Shown one piece after another: positions 1 through 13,434 of a stretch of 64,000 nt of DNA. Position 1 is the first letter of the stretch. Every line of letters starts with the position of its first letter. The notes under the pieces were generated by a model. It saw only the letters and a program-made list of their open reading frames with translations. It ran no database searches and was not told the origin of the DNA. Origin of the DNA: Cepaea nemoralis. Taxonomy: Eukaryota > Mollusca > Gastropoda > Stylommatophora > Helicidae. Position numbers and translations under genes: made by a program. The stretch is from positions 858,001 to 922,000 of the forward strand of contig JACEFZ010026849.1 of assembly GCA_014155875.1 (NCBI GenBank), written 5' to 3'.

Positions 1-1850
1 GATGGGATTCCAATAGAGGTTATCAGGAGTGGGAAAGACACACTCACTCTACAGATCCACCAGCTAATAGAGCTATTCTGGCGAGAAGGACAAGTCCCAC
101 AGGATTTTAAAGATTCAAGCATCATAACACTGTACAAGAACAAGGGCGATCGGAGCGACTGCAACTACAGGGGTATCTCACTTCTGTGCATTGTTGGAAA
201 AGTATTTGCCAGAATTGTTCTGTGCAGACTTCAAGTCCTAGGAGATCAAGTCTACCCCGAATCACAGTGTGGCTTTCGACAGAACCAGTCTACCATTGAT
301 ATGATATTCTCATTGCGACAAATGCAAGAAAAATGCAGTGAACAGAATCAACCACTGTTTATTGCCTTCATTGACCTCACAAAGGCATTTGATGTGGTCA
401 GTCGTGAGGGTCTGTTCAAGGCACTAAAGAAGATTGGCTGCCCACCAACTCTTCTGTCCATTGTGGAATCGTTCCATACAGGCATGAAGGGTATAATCAA
501 GTTTGATGGTGCAACTTCTGGAGAGTTTGAAATCAAGAGTGGAGTTAAGCAAGGTTGTGTTCTAGCTCCCACCTTCTTTGGAAAATACTTTTCACTTCTA
601 CTGAAATACGCCTTTCATGATCAGGATGGTGGTATACACATTCACTCATGCTCAGATGGTGGCCTCTACAATGCTCAGAAATTGAAGGCCAAAACCAAAA
701 TTAGGAGGGTACTGATCAGAGAGTTGCTTATTGCAGATGCTGCAATTACGACCCACTCTGAGGAAGAATTACAGTGTCTACTATCTGCATTCTCCATTCT
801 CCGAATTTGGTTTAACAATTAGCAAAAAGAAGACACAGATTATGTCACAAGGTGCACACAGGGTACCATCAATCTCTATTGACGACGCCGACCTAGAGAT
901 GGTAGACCATTTTACATATCTAGGATCAGTGGTAAATAGCAAATTATCCCTAGATCAGGAAATCAACATCCGGATTGGTAAGGCAGCAACAACAATAAAC
1001 AGGTTAAGAAAAAGATTGGGAGAACAGGAAGCTTACTGCCAAAATAAAAGTCCTCGTCTACGAAGCCTGTGTCCTTAGTACTCTTCTTTACGGCAGTGAA
1101 ACCTGGACAACTTACTCACACCAAGAGAAACGTTTAAACAGCTTTCATATGTGGTGTCTGCGAAGAATTCTTGGTATTAAGTGGCAAGACAAAATCACAA
1201 ATACTGAAGTATTGGAAAGATCAGGTTGTGTGGCGGATTATTCCATGCTCAGTCTTCGTAGACTTAGATGGATAGGACATCTTAGGAGGATGGATGATGG
1301 TAGATTGATTGATTGATTGATTGATTTAGGAACCGACATCACAGCATTCGGGACATTCCCATAAGCGCTCCGTCTCCATCCTCAGCAGCCAGCGAAGAGT
1401 TCCAACACTAATAGTTCCAGTAGTAGTTGAAGTAGATGATGGTAGAATACCAAAGGACATCTTTTTTGGTGAATTACAGATGGGTAAGAGATCTCAGGGT
1501 CGGCCTCCACTACGATACAAAGATGTGTGTAAGCAGGACATGATAGATACAGGCATTGATAATGCACATTGGGAGCAAGTCGCCGCTGAACGTGTTGCAT
1601 GGAGGGCAAACATCAGAAATGGAATAAAGACAAAGGAGAAAATTATTGCAGATAAGTCACACACCGAGCGTATGAGACGTAAGATGGTGCATGATGGTGG
1701 AAATAAACATGTGTTCACATGTACCCACTGTGAACGAACATTTACAGTGCGAATTGGCCTTATCAGTCACACTCGCTACCACCATGGGTAAAAGTTATTA
1801 TGCCTTTTTGAAGCACAAACTATCGTCTGTCAAGACGGCAAGGTGGCAAT
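1..1850 (+). mobile_element. L-A LINE copy, 3' part (reverse transcriptase to C2H2 finger), degenerate
   Basis: The reverse transcriptase of a non-LTR retrotransposon runs in from beyond the window edge. Translated pieces show fingers/palm motifs (IPIEVIRSG, YRGISLL, GFRQNQST, FIDLTKAFD, GVKQGCVLAP), then a FTYLGS motif near 915, LLYGSETWT near 1085 and LRRILGIKWQDKI near 1160. The end carries a C2H2-like finger (C-x2-C near 1720, H-x4-H near 1770) followed by a 3' UTR that ends near 1850 and matches the 3' end of the copy at 30530. The frame shifts several times (about 740-830 and 1020-1080) and an L-B fragment interrupts it, so it is a dead copy. The active-site YADD region is damaged (reads as IADAA). 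The clade is uncertain; it resembles APE-type LINEs often annotated as jockey or RTE. Confidence 0.85.
1305..1434 (-). mobile_element. L-B LINE 3' end inserted in L-A
   Basis: A 130-bp minus-strand fragment carries the 3' tail of L-B, ending in a (TGAT)n run at the left. It matches the left end of the long L-B copy at 42544. It is flanked by a perfect 12-bp duplication, gatgatggtaga, at 1293-1304 and 1435-1446, and the L-A reading frame resumes after the right copy. This is a clean, severely 5'-truncated retrotransposition. Confidence 0.85.
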
Positions 1851-2603
1851 GTATGTATGGAGTTGTGTTAATTGTCGTAGAATGTCTGTCAAAAGATAAC
1901 ATTCAACCAGTCTCTCAGAACTTAGCAAGCATTACTATGGCCCAGCTCAATCAGCTAGGGGCCATGTCAGCTTGGTCCGATGTCAACAGTTAATTCCACT
2001 GCTAACGAACTAGCTACACCCTAAAAGCAGGTTGTGGCATCTACCAAGACTCAATGGGTACCAATTAGTTGACAAGGGCAGTAACAGTGGACTGTGTGAT
2101 ACTGACAGCACCGAATTTTGTGCCAGTTGTCTATAAAAAATATGGAGGTTAACACAATATACTCAATTTACCTCAAGATGTGTAAAATGGCCCTTTATTT
2201 TACTTTTTATATTAATAAAAATAAACCCACCATCTGAAATGTCAAGAAACAATATGTATATCCCAAGCACAACAAAAACTGTTTGAACAGAACATGGCCT
2301 TTTATTTAACATAGTGAACAATTATACAGAGATACTGGCCCTGGCTTTGTTTGTTGCTTTACAATACCAGTTTCTCGCAATTACAAATTGTACCTCTACA
2401 TCCAATGTGACCTTCTGCAGGTTACATAGTACAATTTCAAAACCATGTAATTTACCATATATGTGAATGAAACTGACTGAATCATTCATAACTTTTTTTT
2501 ACTAGCTACTTTGGCCACACCTGTAGTAATAAACTGATTATATGGAAACATATTTGTCATGTCTTGACTTGTTTATATATTTTTAAAATCTTCTTTGTAA
2601 TTC
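1851..2603. other. No recognisable feature
   Basis: A+T-rich sequence between the L-A 3' end and the candidate terminal exon of CCNH. I see no conserved coding segment, RNA gene or clear repeat. If the terminal exon is real, this stretch would hold the CCNH 3' UTR and downstream flank. Confidence 0.4.
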
Positions 2604-2751
2604 CTACTGCTTTTGCCGTGGAGTGTCACAGAGAGAAAGTATATTAATTTTGAATTTTTCACTTGTCTTGTCGCTTTCGCTAATGTCATATTCAATTTCT
2701 TCAATGTCTCTTGTACTCCATCTGTCTCTTTCTGGGTTCTCTTTCCGCCTT
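2604..2751 (-). CDS. CCNH: Candidate CCNH terminal exon 9
   Basis: 148 bp that would complete the Val codon of exon 8 and then encode [11 protein letters not shown], a charged segment with [16 protein letters not shown], and a stop at 2604-2606. The phase match makes the full frame exactly 337 codons including the stop. Cyclin H tails are generally charged and poorly conserved, so the composition fits but does not prove it. The acceptor GGGGATAG|A has a poor pyrimidine tract. The intron to exon 8 (4.9 kb) is mostly the mariner with its L-C insert. Alternatives: an unrelated open stretch, or a last exon elsewhere. Confidence 0.4.
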
Positions 2752-5700
2752 CTATCCCCAATAAAAATTGTCCTGAAGCAGTTTTCTGCCATGAGTCTGT
2801 GATGTGATAGCGCTATCACAATTTCTAGGCCGAGAGCAAGGAGGAATAGGTGGCCATTATTTCCCTCACTTCGGCGAGCAATTACCCAGGTGTCTAACCC
2901 ACCACCATTCGTGACCATCACAATACCAGTGCAGATCGCTATCAACTTCGCTAGCGTGCCCACTCTATCCCCAATATTCTCATGTAAACAGTTTTAGCCA
3001 CTGATTGATCTTGTACTCCAAGACTGCCCACAATATGACAAATCTAGGCAAACCTTCTGGCCTAGAGAAACGACAGTGGGAGAAGAATGTGAAGAATCAT
3101 ATGGGTCACTGAATGAACTAAAAATTCACACAAAAGACAACATTGCAATTATAGACAAATTTCAAGTGAATGAAAGAAGAAGATTGATCTTGTTCCATTC
3201 TAGCTAATGTCTGAACCATTTAGTTCTTTGCTCTTCCATAAAGTCATTATTTGGTGTTATTCCTACACTTGTCATAGTTTCTTATTTATTTACGAGGGGA
3301 AGTCAATAAGTATGAAGTAACAAATGGCTGTAGAAAAATAACTAAATATAACTTGAAACCAGTTTATTTTTATACATACATTGTCACTTTATTTCTTAAC
3401 ACAATTTCCACCAACATTGATGCACTTATCCCATCGTTTTATCACTCCTCACAAACCGGCTGCATAGAACTGCGTGCTCTGCTTTCTAAACCACGTTTTC
3501 ACCTCACATTCAACTTCGGCGTCATTCGCGAAATGTCTCCCGCCAAGGTGGGTTTTCAGTGGACCAAAAAGGTGGAAAATCGCTAGGGGCTAAGTCAGGG
3601 CTGTAAGGTGGATGTTCCAGAACTTCCCATCTTAGTTGGTTGATTTTCTCCTGAGTAATCGAGCCGTATGTGGTCTCGCATTGTCATGAAGAAGCAACAC
3701 TGCCCTAGTCAGCAATCCTGGACGTTTTCTTCGAATTGCATCATGAAGCATCGATAGAACTTCACAGTATGATTCAGAATTCACATTGTCACCTTTCTTC
3801 TTGAAATTCGTTAAAAGCACTCCTTGACAATCCCAGAACACTTTCAGCATAACCCTCTCTGCTGTTGGCGTAACCTTGAATTTTGGACACAAGGCAAAGA
3901 AGGAAATAAAATATATATCAGAAAGAATCATAACAGTGAGAATAAAAGAACAAACAGTTACAACATAGTACAAATATATGCACCATGTAATACAAACAAT
4001 AATGAGCAAGAATGCGAGGACTTCTACGAAGACATCCATGATATGCTGAATAAAATAGATAAGCAGGACAACATCATAGTTATGGGAGACTTCAATGCAA
4101 GACTAGGACACAACAGAGCGGGCATAGAAAAACATCTTGGAGCATTTGGAGACCAACATAATGAAAGAAATTATAACAGAAGTAGACTGATAGAACTATG
4201 CAGCCAACACGACCTCTATATACCAAATACATTCTATACTATAAACACAAAGACTCACAAATATACACCTGGTATAAATGGAACAATTTAGATACTAAAA
4301 GCCAAATTGATTTTATATTAAGAAGAAATAACAGAAAGAGAAATATACTAGATGCAAGGGCAGTGCCCAACTTAGGTATAAACACAGGCCACAAAGTTGT
4401 TGTTGCCACAATAAGAACCAACAGAAGAAGAAAGCAAAGGCCAGGAAAATACATGCCATGCGAATCAGTAAACTTAAAAAATCTCAAAGACGAGGCAGTG
4501 AGGGAAAGTTATGGAAAAGAGCTAACTGAAATCTTTGTAAAAATATCTATAGACAGAAAGACAGTGAAAAAAGAATGGGAGATGTTCAAATCAAGCATTT
4601 TAAATACTGCAAAGATAACACCTGGAACCTCGAAAAAACGCAAAACACAGATAAAGAAAATAACAAGTTGGTGGAACGCTGAAGTAAAGAAAGCTGTAAA
4701 AGAATAAAGAATAGCGAGAAGACATGTAAATAGAATAGTAAAGAGAGAAAAACAAAAAGACTGGGAGGAGTATGGAGAAACTCTAAATAAAAACTACGAG
4801 GAAACTAGAAACTTCTATAAAAAGATAAGTGCAATGAGACCCAGAGGAGAACCCTTTGACCCAACTGAAATAAGTAACAGTGAAAATGGAGAACCAATAA
4901 GTGAACAAAAACAAATCCTAATAAGATGGAAACAGTACTTCAAACAACTTCTCAACATCCCATCAAATGTCACAGGATTTCAAGAAACCGACACAGAGCC
5001 ACCGAAGAACTAGAACCAGACATACTGAAAGAAAAAATTATAGAAGCCATCAGATTAGCCCCATTGAACAAATCACCAGGACAAGATGAAATACCAAATG
5101 AACTAATTAAAGCAGCAAGAGAAGTAGGAACAGCATGGCTACATAGACTATTCAACCATGTTTGGGTAGAACAACAGACACCACGAGACTGGGGAAACGC
5201 CATAATTGTCCCAATTTGGAAAAGCAAAGGCAGCAAAAGAGACTGCACACAATACAGAGGCATTTCACTGTTGAGTCATACTGGGAAAATATTTGGCAAA
5301 ATTCTTGAGAAAAGATTACGAACTATTATAGAACCCCAGCTAAGCGAAACACAACTTGGATTTAGGAAAAACAAAGGATGCACAGATGCCATTTTTGCTC
5401 TTAGACAACTTATAGAAAAATCAATCGAATTCAATGAAACACTCTACTTAGCCTTTGTCGACCAAGAAAAGGCATTTGATAGAGTAGATAGAAACAAGCT
5501 GTGGGAAATCCTTAAACAATATGGAGTGAGTACACATCTAACAAACCTATGTAGAAGCTTATACAACAACAGTGAATGCATAGTGAGAGCAACTGAGGAC
5601 ACTCAGAACCCTTCACCATAAGATCCGGAGTACGACAAGGTTGTGTCCTGTCCCCTCTCTTGTTTATAGACAACATATGTAAAGAAACCAGCCAACAGAG

Positions 5701-8700
5701 ACCGCAAGAACACCGCATGATGAGAACACAGAAGAAGAACCATCTGCAAATCTAACCATTAGAGAACTCCTGTTTGCGGATGACCAAGCACTAATAGCAA
5801 AATCAGAAGCTGAATTACAAGACCACATGAATAGTCTAAATGAAATGTGTAGGGAACATAACATGAAAATTAGCACAAGTAAAACAGAGGTACTGACTAT
5901 AACTAAAGAAGAAAAAGCAACAACGATTCACCTAAACGAACATCCCTTGAAACAAGTAAAGAGTTTCAAGTACCTAGGAAGTATAATATCATCAAATGGC
6001 AAATCAGAAGACGAGATCGAAAATAGATGCAATAAGGCAAACCAACTCATTGGACAAATGGCACCAATACTAAAGAACAAACATGTATCAATAACTACTA
6101 AGAAAGCACTTTACAACACAATCTTCCTACCAACTCTATGTTACCAATGCCAAACCTGGACAATGACAGAAAAAGAGAAAAGAAAAATCACAACAGAAAT
6201 GAGATTCCTGAGAAGAATACTCAATGTATCAAGAAGAGATAAGATCAGAAATGAAGAAATCAGGACTAAAGTGGGAGTTATAGCCGCACTAGATTTTATT
6301 AGAAGACAACAAGTCAAATGGTTTGGCCATGCAAGTAGGCTACCAAACAGTATACCACAACAAGCAACGATGTACAGACCAGAGGGAAACAGAAAGAGGC
6401 CAACCACGTAACCGATGGACGCAGGGAATAACAGAGTCCATGGGAATATCGATACATGAAGCCCATAAATGGGCACTCTCCTGCTGTTTATACTTCACCT
6501 TGACACGCAAGGTACAAGAGGAACATGATGAGATGATGAGGTGAAGAAGGATGTTTCCATTGCATTGAAGCACGCTTTGATTCGGGCTGGTAGTGATGCA
6601 CCCATGATTCATCCCAGTAACAGTTCTGTTCAGCATGTCTTCTCCTTCATCTTTGTATAGACAGAGATGATACAAGGATGGGCCAAACTGGTTCATTTTG
6701 TGTCCCTTCTTCAATTTTCTGGGTACCCACTTTGAGCACACTTTCTTAAATTTCAATTGATCATGCATTATGCTGCATGCTGAACCATGTGAGCACCCTA
6801 TTGCAGATGCTACAGAGTCTATCGTTACTTTCCCGTCACCTCTAATCATCCACTCCCTGCAAGGATGCTTCTGTTGCAATCTCAACAGGACGACCAGATC
6901 GGATTTCATCAACAATTTTAGAGTATTCTAGAGAAAATTTTTCTACCCAGCTATGCACCGCTTTACGGGACAAACATTTATCAGCATAAACAGGAAGCAT
7001 TTCCTTATGAATGTCCTTTGCAGGCAGTCCTTTTGCCCACAAAAAACGCACAACAGCACGTTGCTCTTTGTTTGTACACGCCGTAAGTACAGTCGCCATT
7101 TTGTTTATGTGCTTGCTGCGCATGCACATAAGACACCTAGCGCCACCTGACGAATGGGAATATAAAGTTCAATTTTGCTGTCACCTAATGACACCTGTAG
7201 AAAACATCAACTACATTTACCTGCCATCCCACAGAACTGTGCGACTTACTTATTGACTTGCCCTCATATTTTTTAATGAGTTTTGAAAATTACAAATTGT
7301 GTCTCTTCAACTGTATAGTAAAAAATGATGCAAATATCACAGAAAAAGAAAATGACAAATAAAGAACATTTAAACAAACTATCAAATAAGGCAGATTGCT
7401 GTTTTCATTATATTAACAATGTGCTTTTCTTATCAGACTTAAATAATGCCAGAAAACTTCATATATATCCTCTTTTGTCAATTCTGTCCTCACATTGTTA
7501 ATTCATTGTCAATAACTCTGCACTATACTTATGTGTTTCAAAATTCAGTAATTTACAACATACTTAAATGTTATCAACTAAACGAATAATCATTTTCTTT
7601 TGATGAACTACCAAAGCATTCACAAAACACTATTACTTACACATCACTGTCCGGGTTGTTTTCCTGATTGCGACAGGAGTCCAGCTTCTTTTGGATCACC
7701 TGAGCTTGTTCTCTCGGCACCGGCTCAACACCCTTTACAATATATTTAACACCTGAAAGAAAAACTGCAAAAATTATTATACAAGTTCTACATTGCTAAG
7801 TGAAATTATTGCAATATACATACAAATATTTGGTACATTTGTATAGATGCATTTTGGCATTATGCAAAATTATATACATACTCAAAGCAGATACTCTTAT
7901 TTGCATTACATATATTAGTAACTTAGTTATTTCTCTGAAGGAATAAAAAAATCTGACAATTTACACAAAGAACATTTTTAACATTTCTGGCATGTTTCCT
8001 ATTTTAGCATATCAAAATATCATCATCATCAAGTGCCCTGCCAGCTGACATAGGCGTTCATGGCTCTCTACAGATCTCGGTCTTCGGTGTTTTGGATTAA
8101 CTCTACTGATGATATTCCTTCATGCCACCACTTCAATCCATCCAGCATCATCTCTCTTGGTTTGCCTCTACCTCTCTTCCCAAAAATATCAAAATATGAA
8201 AAACATTTAAGAAACCCTCCTTTTAACTCTTTGAGTGCATCTCAAAAGGAAACCAGACTTAAAAGAATGTGGCAAGTGGGTCAGCGAGCTCAATACTACA
8301 CCTAATGTGTACCAGCAATATTTAACTTTATTTGAATAATTGCAGGACCATGGCCCAATGCACAGATATTAGTGTGTTTCCAGTATAATGAAGACATGTG
8401 TAGGAACTGAGTTGCAGAGCTCTCCCTCACATCTACAAACTCAGAACCCAGCAAGACCGGTGCTTCCTCTTCTTCTGTGTTTGTCCGGAATGTTGTTTCA
8501 GATGTAATTGTGTTATGCCTGTTTACAACAAAGCCCCGATATTTGTACCTTTCAGCCGACATATCCAACTTCTTCAGGCATTTGTTGACTGAGTTACCTT
8601 CTCGGGAGAGTGGTACTGGAACTTTACATCTGCAGACTTGTATATTAGGATTTAACCAGAGCATGATTCAGCACAGCATGTCTGAACTGGTTGGGATTAG

Positions 8701-11700
8701 CCCTTGGCTGGTAATACTTCACAGGTTTTAGGTATTTCAACAGACTCCAACACTAAACCCAGAAACAGAATGAACTTCAAGAATGTTTTATCATGGCAAC
8801 CAATATCTTCAGTGTCAGTACAGATGTGACTTATTGTAGCAACGTTATGTTGAATTATGGTAGTTGATTTGTCAGAAGGAGAATTACAAGACCACATGAA
8901 CAGTCTAAAGGGGAACATAACATGCTGCGTGGTCTCGAGGTATGGTGTCCGCCTTGAGTGCTGGAGGTCCTGGGTTCAAGCCCCGGTGATGCCGGGATTT
9001 TTTCTCGTGGACTTCTAGTAATAAATTTCCCCTGGTCTCTGGGTAGTGAGATCGGACGCCCGTGTGTATTGTTGTGCACGTAAAAAATCCCTTGGCAGTT
9101 GGAAATCGAAAAAGAGTAGCCTAACGGCGCTGCCCGGGCAAAATTTCGAGTTAAAAATCTACCCAAAGTATTTCAGGATCCTCAGCGGTGCTACGGAGTT
9201 TGTGCACTGAGCTGAGTTTCTCCAGACTCAGGTTTCAGTTAGGAGGAGAACGGAGCACTTATGGGTTGCACCCATGTGCCGTGATATTGATCCATCGACT
9301 AAACTAAACAGAATGAAAAACAACAAAGGTTCATCTAAAAGAACACCCCCTGAAACAAGTAAAGAGCTTCAAGTACTTATGAAACATAATATCATCAAAT
9401 GGCAAATCAGAAGATGAGATCGAAAATAGATGCAATAAGGCAAACCAACTCATTGGACAAATGGCACCAATACTAAAGAACAAACATGTATCAATAGTTA
9501 TTAAGAAAGCACTCTACAACACAATCTTCCTACCAATTCTATGCTACTAATGCCAAACCTGGACAATGCAGAAAAAGAGAAAAGAAAAATCACAATAGAA
9601 ATGAGATCCCTGAGAAGAATACTCAATGTGTCAAGAAGAGAAAAAATCAGAAATAAAAAATCAGGACTAAAGTTGGGGTTATAGCAGCGATAAATTTTAT
9701 TAGAAGGTAGCAAGTTAAATAGTTTGGCCATGTGATTAGGTTACCAACTAACAGTATACCACAACAAGCAATGATGTACAGAATGAATAGCAGAGTCCAT
9801 GGAAATCTCGTTACAGGAAGTTCATAAACGGGCACTCTCCCACTGTTCATACTTCACTTTGACACCGCAAGGTACAAAAGGAACCAGATTAGATGTGATG
9901 AGACAAAATGAGATGATTGATTTGTGTACTAGTATCCCAAACTATGGCAGGTTCCATCCACAGATTTTTCTCCCAACGAGTAAGCTCTGACATAAACCTA
10001 GTCTCTCATCAAATGGCACCACAGATTAAGGGCAGTCAATCAAGTACTGAACACAAAGGCCCTAGATCAACAACTAAAAATGCCTCATGCATAGAACATT
10101 CTTTGCAGAACGTCACCATCACAGCCCACAAAATGTTTCTTGCTTTCTTGCCATTTCTCCTGCCTCATGCATCTCATGCTCAAGGTGCAATGTCCTGTGT
10201 CCATCTTTGTGCTGGCTGACCCGTCTTTTCTTCCAGGGACCATATCTGCCATCACTGTTCTTTGTTAGCTTCTGTAATTCTTAAAATGGCCGAAAGTATT
10301 TCGTGACATCATGCTCTTTATGAGCCAGTTTTCTTCGATGTTCAGGTCTCGTAGAATATCAGTATTTTTCTTTTTCTGGTCCATGATATTCTCTGTAACA
10401 TTTAAGCTCGAAACTCGAAATGCTTAGTAGCATGTAAACATGGTAACTATGCTTTTTAACTTGACAAATCTACGATTAACTAAATTAAGACTACACTTAC
10501 GCTGCAGCTGATATAGAGTATTATCAGCTTCCTTTTCAGAGGCTGTCTTCAACAAAGTATCCTTTATGTACCTGCGAATAAAAGTATGTGGAAAAAAATT
10601 CAGCCCTTGCAGGAATCATGATGAGTCATAATGAATCAACACAGGCAGTTAGAATATAAGAGCTTGGCTTGAAGATGGGAATGGTTAGAACAGAGCAGCA
10701 CACCAAATGGATGAGTAGACTAGATAAGCAACTCAGAACTGTTGCCTTACACTGATGGATTTATTATGGTGAGATTGAAGCTCCCATGGACATGTTAGGA
10801 TTTGTAATGATCACAATCCATACAGAATGTAACATTTCTTATCTACTTATTTGATGGTGTACTCAAAGCAAGCCATTGTGTGTCTACCACTGTTTTCTAC
10901 CTATTTTAAAAATCATTTCCATGTTCAGTCAATATGTTCTTAATCATGAACATGAAAAAAGTTTAATATCTTTTTAAAACATGGATCTTATGTCCATTTC
11001 TGTACACGTTTTCAATATAGTGTATTTCGGCACACATTTTTCGTTAGTTTGCAGAAGTTGTAGCCAAATTTGTAAACCTATTCCAAAAGGGTGTTCTGAA
11101 GGTAATTTTTACTTTTTCAGGGTTTTGTCGAGTAACTCCCGCCAAGATCTAAAATCTTTTTCTATCTCCAGCTTGGGCAAGGTGGCGTACCCGTTTATCC
11201 CCCAGATCATGGTCATATGAAACCATGGGTGCAGATGGTGGATGAAATTGAAGAGCAGCCGACAGATAGTTGTAGGTTATGGTCTTCAATTTCTCAACGG
11301 TAGGCTGAGGATCTCTTTTTGGAGATCATGGTTAATTTAATAGGTACTGTTCTATTGTCTTGTGAGAGTGTACATTAAAAAGTTATATTGTCGTGTGAGA
11401 GTGTACATTAACAAGTTCTATTGTCTTGTGAGAGTGTACATTAACAAGTTCTATTGCCTTGTGAGAGTGTACATTAAAAATTTCTATTGTCTTGTGAGAG
11501 TGTGTACTTAACAAAAAAAAGGGTTATGTTTTGTGAGTGTAGAAAAGATAACAAAAAGGGCCCTTTTGAAACTTGTTGGACTGTTGTCAGCCTGATATTG
11601 TATAGACCAATTGACACTATACAGGTTCTTATCTCATCATGTTCCTCTTGTACCTTGTGATGTCGAGGTGAAGTATAAACAGTGGGAGAGTGCCCGCCTA

Positions 11701-13373
11701 TGGGCTTCATGTAATGAGATTCCCAGGACTCTTGTTATTCCCTGCGTCCATCATTTGCGTGGTCAGCCTCTTCCTCTGCTTCCATTTGGTCTGCTTGCTG
11801 TGATATACTGTTAGTTGGTAATCTACTTGCATGGCCAAGCTGCCTTCTAATAAAATCTAGCGCAGCTATAACCCCCACTTTAGTCCTGATTTCTTCATTT
11901 CTGATCTCTTCTTGATACATTGAGTATTCTTCTCAGAAATCTCATTTCTGGTGTTGTGATTTCTCTTTTCTGTTTCTGTCATTGTCCAGGTTTGGCATTG
12001 GTAACATAAGAGTTGGTAGGAAAATTGTGTTGCAAAATGCTTTCTTAGTAATTATTGATACATGTTTGTTTTTTAGTATTGGTGCCATTTTCAAATTGGG
12101 TCAGTCCATTTATACTTCTTAGTTTTTCTATGAGCAGTATGAAGATCCCCTGCCGAATTGCTAGGCCAGTCGAAGGTTTAGGTTACGTGGTCAATATCAA
12201 GCTGGCTATCTTTACTCCCCAAAAATATTATTTGGTGCCCATTTTAGGCTGGGTCAATCTGGGAGCATGTTTAAAATCTACCTCGCTGTGAATGTGAACC
12301 CATAACCACACCACCAGCTGGCACAGGTGTACACGTGCTAGGACATAAATCCTTTCAACAGTTACAAGCAATGGATGAATTAATGAAACTTAGGTCATAC
12401 AATATTTCACACATGGAATGAGATCAAGAAAACAAAATATAATTACCCATCTAACAAAATTCTTTCCTTTGCAGCACCAAACTTTACAGCTGCAAGTGCA
12501 ATCTGTGAATATAAGAAGAATCTAAATGCAGTCCCACTCACTTAAACAAGCCGCATGTTAACTGGAGACAGACACTTACTGTGGACAAAATTAGAAAAAC
12601 AAAAACATAACTAGTAATTTAGCCTGCACTTATTCCATTTATTCAGACCAACTTGCCAGTTAATTATTGTGGTGAAGGGACTTCGGCTTTATTTTTTTAA
12701 CTTCATCTATGCACAAGTTTATTTAGGCCAAAATGGCATTACTGATGTGGTCCAATTAAACAAAATCAATAAACTACTAAAATATTTCATAAATTTTGAA
12801 CAAAATGTAATCACACAACATATCTGTCCAAGAAAGCTGACTGGATAAAGATGCTGACTGGCACTTATAGAATATATGTATATATATATTTAGCATTTAA
12901 GTGCTGACATTATAGAAGACATTAATGAAAGAAAACACACAGAAAATTGCACAAATGACGAAGAAATCAACAAGCTATTTTCAAAGTGCATAAATTAATA
13001 GGACCTCTAATCATCTTGCATAACACATGAACAAGCAGTGACGTGTGAGATGAAAGAAAGAAGTGAGATTTTGGTAAAATAATAATTGGAATCAGAAGCA
13101 GGAGGTGGTGGCGATGATGTGAGAAAGATGAGGGAAATAAGATGCAAGAGAGGTAAGAGAGAAGAGATAGAAAAAGTGAGAGTACTGAAATGATAAAAGT
13201 GAGAGGAGAGATAAAATCTACTGATGCAGAATGAGAAGTAAAACAGGATGAGAAAAGTGAGAGAGAAGAGAAAGTGAAATAGGGTGAGAGAAAAGTGAGA
13301 TAAGGAAAAGGAGACAAAACTGAGATAGGGGAAAAGTTAGTTTACAGGACTTTGCAGTCAACCTCAACCCCAG

Positions 13374-13434
<61 letters not shown>

